NCBI GenBank assembly: GCA_965214045.1
Contig: OZ243935.1
Coordinates: forward strand, 930,001-994,000
Source: WGA-3G sp965214045
GTDB lineage: Bacteria > Poribacteria > WGA-4E > WGA-3G
DNA length: 64,000 nucleotides
Direction: 5' to 3'
Within the stretch, counting starts at the first letter, position 1. Every line of letters starts with the position of its first letter. Below, piece after piece: positions 60,583 through 64,000 of this stretch. A model generated the notes under the pieces. The model was not told where the DNA came from, did no database searches, and saw only the letters and a program-made list of their open reading frames with translations. The translations under genes were made by a program, and so were the position numbers.

Positions 60583-61215
60583 ATGTATAAAATTTTGACA
60601 GCCAAGTCTTTTAGATATACGCTTACAATTTGCGCTCTCCTCGTTGGTATCACATTTTTCAGCAGTTGCAGTTCCTCTAAACAGGTCACTCGCGTTGATG
60701 CCGATACCACAATCGACCTGTCTGGACGCTGGAACGATACCGATTCACGCATGGTCGCTGATGACATTATTCAGGACTGCTTAACACACCCTTGGATCAA
60801 TGATCATGGTATAAACAGCGGTGCGAAACCGATCGTGATCGTTGGTGGTATTCGCAACAAGAGCATGGAACATATACCCGTCGCTACGTTTATAACAGAC
60901 ATCGAGCGTGCCTTCATTAACTCTGGAAAAGTGCGGACGGTCTCAAGTTCGAGTGAGCGCGGTGAGATTCGAGAAGAGCGCGCCGATCAAGGCGAATTCG
61001 CTGCAATCGAAACAGTTAAACGGATGGGACGCGAACTCGGTGCTGATTACATGATGACTGGCGAAATCAATACTATCGAAGACCGTGAAGGCGGCGACCA
61101 AGTCGTCTTCTATCAGACAGACCTGACGTTGACGAACATTGAAACGAACGAGAAGATTTGGATCGGTAACATGAAAATCAAAAAATTTGTCGGGCGCGAC
61201 AAGTTTAAAATGTAA
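60583..61215 (+). CDS. LpoB-like lipoprotein (penicillin-binding protein activator)
   Basis: 210 residues. Lipobox FFSSC (Cys29). 'LSGRWNDTDSRMVADDIIQD' and 'GELGADYMMTGEINTIED' (as RELGADYMMTGEINTI) match the LpoB/CsgG-like fold. In enterobacteria LpoB activates PBP1B from the outer membrane; in this genome that role is inferred only from family. It is followed by the COG3014-like lipoprotein gene. Confidence 0.8.
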   Translation: MYKILTAKSFRYTLTICALLVGITFFSSCSSSKQVTRVDADTTIDLSGRWNDTDSRMVADDIIQDCLTHPWINDHGINSGAKPIVIVGGIRNKSMEHIPVATFITDIERAFINSGKVRTVSSSSERGEIREERADQGEFAAIETVKRMGRELGADYMMTGEINTIEDREGGDQVVFYQTDLTLTNIETNEKIWIGNMKIKKFVGRDKFKM

Positions 61216-61341
61216 ATGTAGAGGAACGGCTATCGGCTTTCGGCATTCAGCAAAGAGGTTCCCTTTCTGATGACTGATGGTTCATGGTTAATGGCTACTC
61301 TGAAAGCCGATGGAAACCGATGGAAACCGATTGCCACTCTT

Positions 61342-62676
61342 ATGATTAAAACACTCCCCTTTCTGCTCATTACTTGTCTGATCATCGGATGCGGCGGCTA
61401 TAAGATGCAAGATCTCCAAATCGCATTGGAGGCGGGAGAAACAGAAAAAGCCTATACGAACCTTGAGAAAAATGCACCGAAGAAGCCTGATATCCCTTTT
61501 CTGTTTGAATTAGGGTTGGTTGCTCATTACGCCAACCACTTCCAAGAAAGCAACGCGGCGTTTGATCAAGCAGGAGACATTGCTGAAGATCGTTACACCA
61601 AAAGTGTTTCAAAAGAGGCTGCTTCGCTGGTTACCTCTGATCAGATGCGTCCATATTCCGGTACTCGTTATGAACGGCTTCTGAGCCACTACTACCGAGC
61701 GATCAACTATGTGTACCTAAATCAGTTAGACGGTGCTCTGGTAGAATGCCGTCGTGCCACGGCTCTCATCAATTATTTTAAGGGTGAAGACGAAAATTAC
61801 GATTTCTTCGGAGCGGGGTTTCTGGCACACCTCTCCGGTATTCTCTTTGAAGCTACGGGTGAATGGAACGACGCTTATATCTCCTACAAACAGGCGGCGG
61901 AATACTACCGAAACGCAGCGGAAAAAACCGGTGTAGAGATGCCCGAGGACATTGGTCGTTCACTGGTTCGGTTGGCGCGTAAACTCGGTTTCGTCGACGA
62001 ACTGGAACGTCATGAAGAAGCGTATGGGAAGCTTTCTCGACGTCCTGAAAACACTGGCGAACTGATCCTTTTTTATGAAAGCGGCTACGTTCCACCGAAA
62101 GGTGAGGACGCTTTGACGTTCCCGATCCTGAAAACAGACGACGTGGACGATGAAAAGTTTGTGCCGACGCTTATGGGGCGTGAGGGAAGGGTGTATAAAG
62201 AGATTGAATTGGAATATCTGCTACGTGTTGCGATGCCGACCCTTGATTCCCATCGTCCCGTCCTCTCAGGAATCGAAGTTGCTGTTGGAAATGCGAAAAC
62301 GCGTGGTATGCTTGTAGAGGATATAGAGAACATCGCAATAGAAACCCTTAACGCGCAGCGGACGGGCATTCTTTTGCGAACCTTAGTGAGGGCAGTAGGC
62401 AAATATTTGCTTTACCGCGAGGCAAACAAGGGACATGTAGCCTTAGGTCTGCTGGTAAATCTTGCTGGTGTTGTGACGGAACAAGCGGATACACGTTCTT
62501 GGCAAACGCTTCCGAATCAGATTTTTATGGTGCGGATGCCGCTCCCGGCAGGCACCCATACACTCAATCTTTCCTTTTTAGACGCGACCGGAAGGGTCGG
62601 TGGACGTGATTCTGTGCCAGATATTAAGATTTATCCGAATCGGATAACCTTTTGGAATCACCGAACATATTTTTAA
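61342..62676 (+). CDS. COG3014-like TPR lipoprotein
   Basis: 444 residues from ATG 61342; the longer frame from 61270 reads R3-like repeat DNA (GGAAACCGATGG repeated) and has no SD. Lipobox IIGC (Cys17). The TPR-like N-terminal half has 'HYYRAINYVYLNQLDGALVE', and the C-terminal half ends 'HTLNLSFLDATGRVGG'. COG3014 proteins are frequently next to LpoB genes, so the pair probably works together in the envelope. Confidence 0.8.
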   Translation: MIKTLPFLLITCLIIGCGGYKMQDLQIALEAGETEKAYTNLEKNAPKKPDIPFLFELGLVAHYANHFQESNAAFDQAGDIAEDRYTKSVSKEAASLVTSDQMRPYSGTRYERLLSHYYRAINYVYLNQLDGALVECRRATALINYFKGEDENYDFFGAGFLAHLSGILFEATGEWNDAYISYKQAAEYYRNAAEKTGVEMPEDIGRSLVRLARKLGFVDELERHEEAYGKLSRRPENTGELILFYESGYVPPKGEDALTFPILKTDDVDDEKFVPTLMGREGRVYKEIELEYLLRVAMPTLDSHRPVLSGIEVAVGNAKTRGMLVEDIENIAIETLNAQRTGILLRTLVRAVGKYLLYREANKGHVALGLLVNLAGVVTEQADTRSWQTLPNQIFMVRMPLPAGTHTLNLSFLDATGRVGGRDSVPDIKIYPNRITFWNHRTYF

Positions 62677-62776
62677 TTTTTAATTTTACCTTGCGGGTAA
62701 TTAACGCGAGTTAAAACTTTGACCTTCTTTTCTCTCGAGTCGCCTGCGCCGATGTTGCAGGCTTACGGTTTGGTTT
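62677..62776. repeat. Repeat R1, copy j
   Basis: 'TTTTTAATTTTACCTTGCGG' after the TPR stop, then 'GTCGCCTGCGCCGATGTTGC' AGGCTTACGG. It separates the TPR gene from the cysteine desulfurase gene. Confidence 0.75.
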
Positions 62777-62869
62777 TAAAAGTTCCCACAGAATGATCGG
62801 GAACCTGCTCCGATAAGGTCTCTCCAGTGGGAAACCCGATCTGTATAGCCAGGGGTTTAAAAATAAAAA

Positions 62870-64000
62870 ATGCAACGTATCTATTTAGACTACAACGCCA
62901 CAACGCCACTCCGCCCTGAAGTCCGGGACGCGATGATGCCGTATCTCACCGAGGCATTCGGTAACAGTTCCAGTATTCACGCATACGGACGCGAGGCACG
63001 CACGGCTATCGACACCGCCCGCGAGCAGGTCGCTGATCTCATTGGTGCCAAAAGCCCGAGTGAGATCGTCTTCACCGGAAGTGGCACCGAAGCAGACAAT
63101 CACGCTATTAAAGGATTGACTGAACTGGAAAAAAGTCGGGGCAAGGGAAACCACCATATCATCACTTCTTCTGTGGAGCATCACGCCGTCTTGCATACGT
63201 GCCAATATCTGGAGCAACGCGGTTTTGAGGTAACCTACCTCCCCGTAGACAGGTACGGGCGGATTCGTATTGAACAACTTCGTGAAGCAATCCGCGATAC
63301 GACAGTGTTGATCTCTATCATGCACGTCAACAACGAGAACGGCACCGTCCAACCGCTCGAAGAGATATGCGAGATCGCGCAGGAATACGAGATTCCATTC
63401 CACACCGATGCCGTGCAATCGGTCGGCAAATTGGAGATGAACGTCCAAGAACTCGGCGTGAATCTCCTCGCGTTTTCCGGACATAAGATTTACGCGCCCA
63501 AAGGCATTGGTGTCCTCTATATCCGACGCGGTACCCGACTCGCAAATCTCGTTCACGGGGGTGCGCATGAACGCAATCGACGCGCCGGATCTGAAAACGT
63601 TCCTGCCATTGTCGGCTTAGGCACTGCTGCCGATCTTGCGAAACAAGAACAGAACGCCTATGCCCAGCATCTCGACGCTTTAACCCAAAGACTCCGCGAA
63701 GGCTTGGATGCACACATCGATCGCCTGCACTATAATGGGCATCCCGACCACTGTGCGCCCGGCACGCTTAACGTCTCGTTTGAAGCGGTGGAGGGTGAAA
63801 GCCTTATTTTACGTTTGGATATGGAAGGGATTTGTGTCTCGACGGGTTCAGCGTGTACCTCTGGTTCAATGGAACCGTCTCACGTTCTCGCTGCGCTCGG
63901 CTTACCCCCGCGTTTGGCACAAGGCACCGTCCGCTTTTCCTTGGGTAGGAACACAACCGAAGCCGAGATTGATAGCGTTATTGCCAAATTACCAAAAGTT
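62870..64000 (+). CDS. Cysteine desulfurase (IscS/NifS-like), 3' end outside window
   Basis: At least 377 residues; the frame is open at the window end. 'IYLDYNATTPL' start, 'HHAVLHTCQYLE', PLP Lys206 (SGHKIYAPKG), 'RRAGSENVPAIVGLG' and the catalytic Cys329 (STGSACTSGS) identify the enzyme. It removes sulfur from cysteine for iron-sulfur cluster or tRNA thiolation. The ATG at 62870 sits after an A-rich stretch with no strong SD. Confidence 0.9.
   Translation, partial: MQRIYLDYNATTPLRPEVRDAMMPYLTEAFGNSSSIHAYGREARTAIDTAREQVADLIGAKSPSEIVFTGSGTEADNHAIKGLTELEKSRGKGNHHIITSSVEHHAVLHTCQYLEQRGFEVTYLPVDRYGRIRIEQLREAIRDTTVLISIMHVNNENGTVQPLEEICEIAQEYEIPFHTDAVQSVGKLEMNVQELGVNLLAFSGHKIYAPKGIGVLYIRRGTRLANLVHGGAHERNRRAGSENVPAIVGLGTAADLAKQEQNAYAQHLDALTQRLREGLDAHIDRLHYNGHPDHCAPGTLNVSFEAVEGESLILRLDMEGICVSTGSACTSGSMEPSHVLAALGLPPRLAQGTVRFSLGRNTTEAEIDSVIAKLPKV

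Noticed and set aside
61270..61341. Longer start of the COG3014-like lipoprotein
   Set aside because: The region consists of R3-like and GGAAACCGATGG repeats; the lipobox distance fits ATG 61342.

Overview
The window is about 64 kb of bacterial chromosome of moderate GC. The gene content looks most like a Poribacteria-type or related environmental genome. It has four phytanoyl-CoA dioxygenase-family proteins, two one-enzyme sulfatases, a galactonate dehydratase-like enolase, HEAT and TPR lipoproteins, a PorV-type protein with a FlgD-like secreted partner, toxin-antitoxin pairs and very many short dispersed repeats. This assignment is an inference; there is no rRNA in the window.

Layout. 0.1-2.4 kb: a B12-binding radical SAM protein whose frame runs through an in-frame TGA into a Cys-Sec-Ala-Glu-Pro tail, followed by a DUF169 protein. 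2.5-14.6 kb: catabolic and accessory enzymes (SDR, a DNA methyltransferase split by a 138 bp mini-element, zinc alcohol dehydrogenase, ABC permease, amidohydrolase, PhyH, glycerate kinase, sulfatase, galactonate dehydratase-like enzyme, PhyH, NIPSNAP). 15-22 kb: a 1276-residue HEAT-repeat lipoprotein and a fused alpha-beta glycyl-tRNA synthetase. 22.5-26.7 kb: an accessory patch with two small genes, an HsdS remnant cut by an IS5-family fragment, a sulfatase and HicBA. 26.7-37.4 kb: PorV plus FlgD-tailed secreted protein, HigBA, a GT39 membrane glycosyltransferase and a TonB-dependent receptor. 37.5-41.4 kb: housekeeping genes (recO, tRNA-Pro, CNNM/CorC, ybeY, phoH). 41.5-45.8 kb: paired lipoproteins, Ldh2 dehydrogenase, PhyH, epimerase. 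45.9-50.3 kb: an AAA-ATPase/PD-(D/E)XK nuclease gene split exactly by an IS200/IS605-type element carrying only tnpB, with a lipoprotein and an orphan adenine methyltransferase upstream. 50.9-56.5 kb: secreted LamG-like protein, PhyH, nucleotide-transporter-like protein, E1-beta, a coiled-coil repeat protein and a class III aminotransferase. 56.7-64 kb: argJ, tRNA-Gly/Cys/Val, thrS, LpoB-like and COG3014-like lipoproteins, and a cysteine desulfurase cut by the window end.

The most notable points are these: (1) the probable selenocysteine codon and hairpin at 1477-1529; (2) a dispersed repeat of about 95 bp, eleven copies, whose one end carries a Shine-Dalgarno-like AAGG placed just before the start codon of five unrelated genes, with one copy translated inside the GT39 gene; (3) two insertions (3979-4116 and 46280-47758) whose removal on paper restores complete reading frames, which fixes the element ends to the base; (4) a TnpB element with IS608-like ends and a predictable omega-RNA and guide; (5) two mini-elements with the same terminal repeat, one sitting in the argJ leader.
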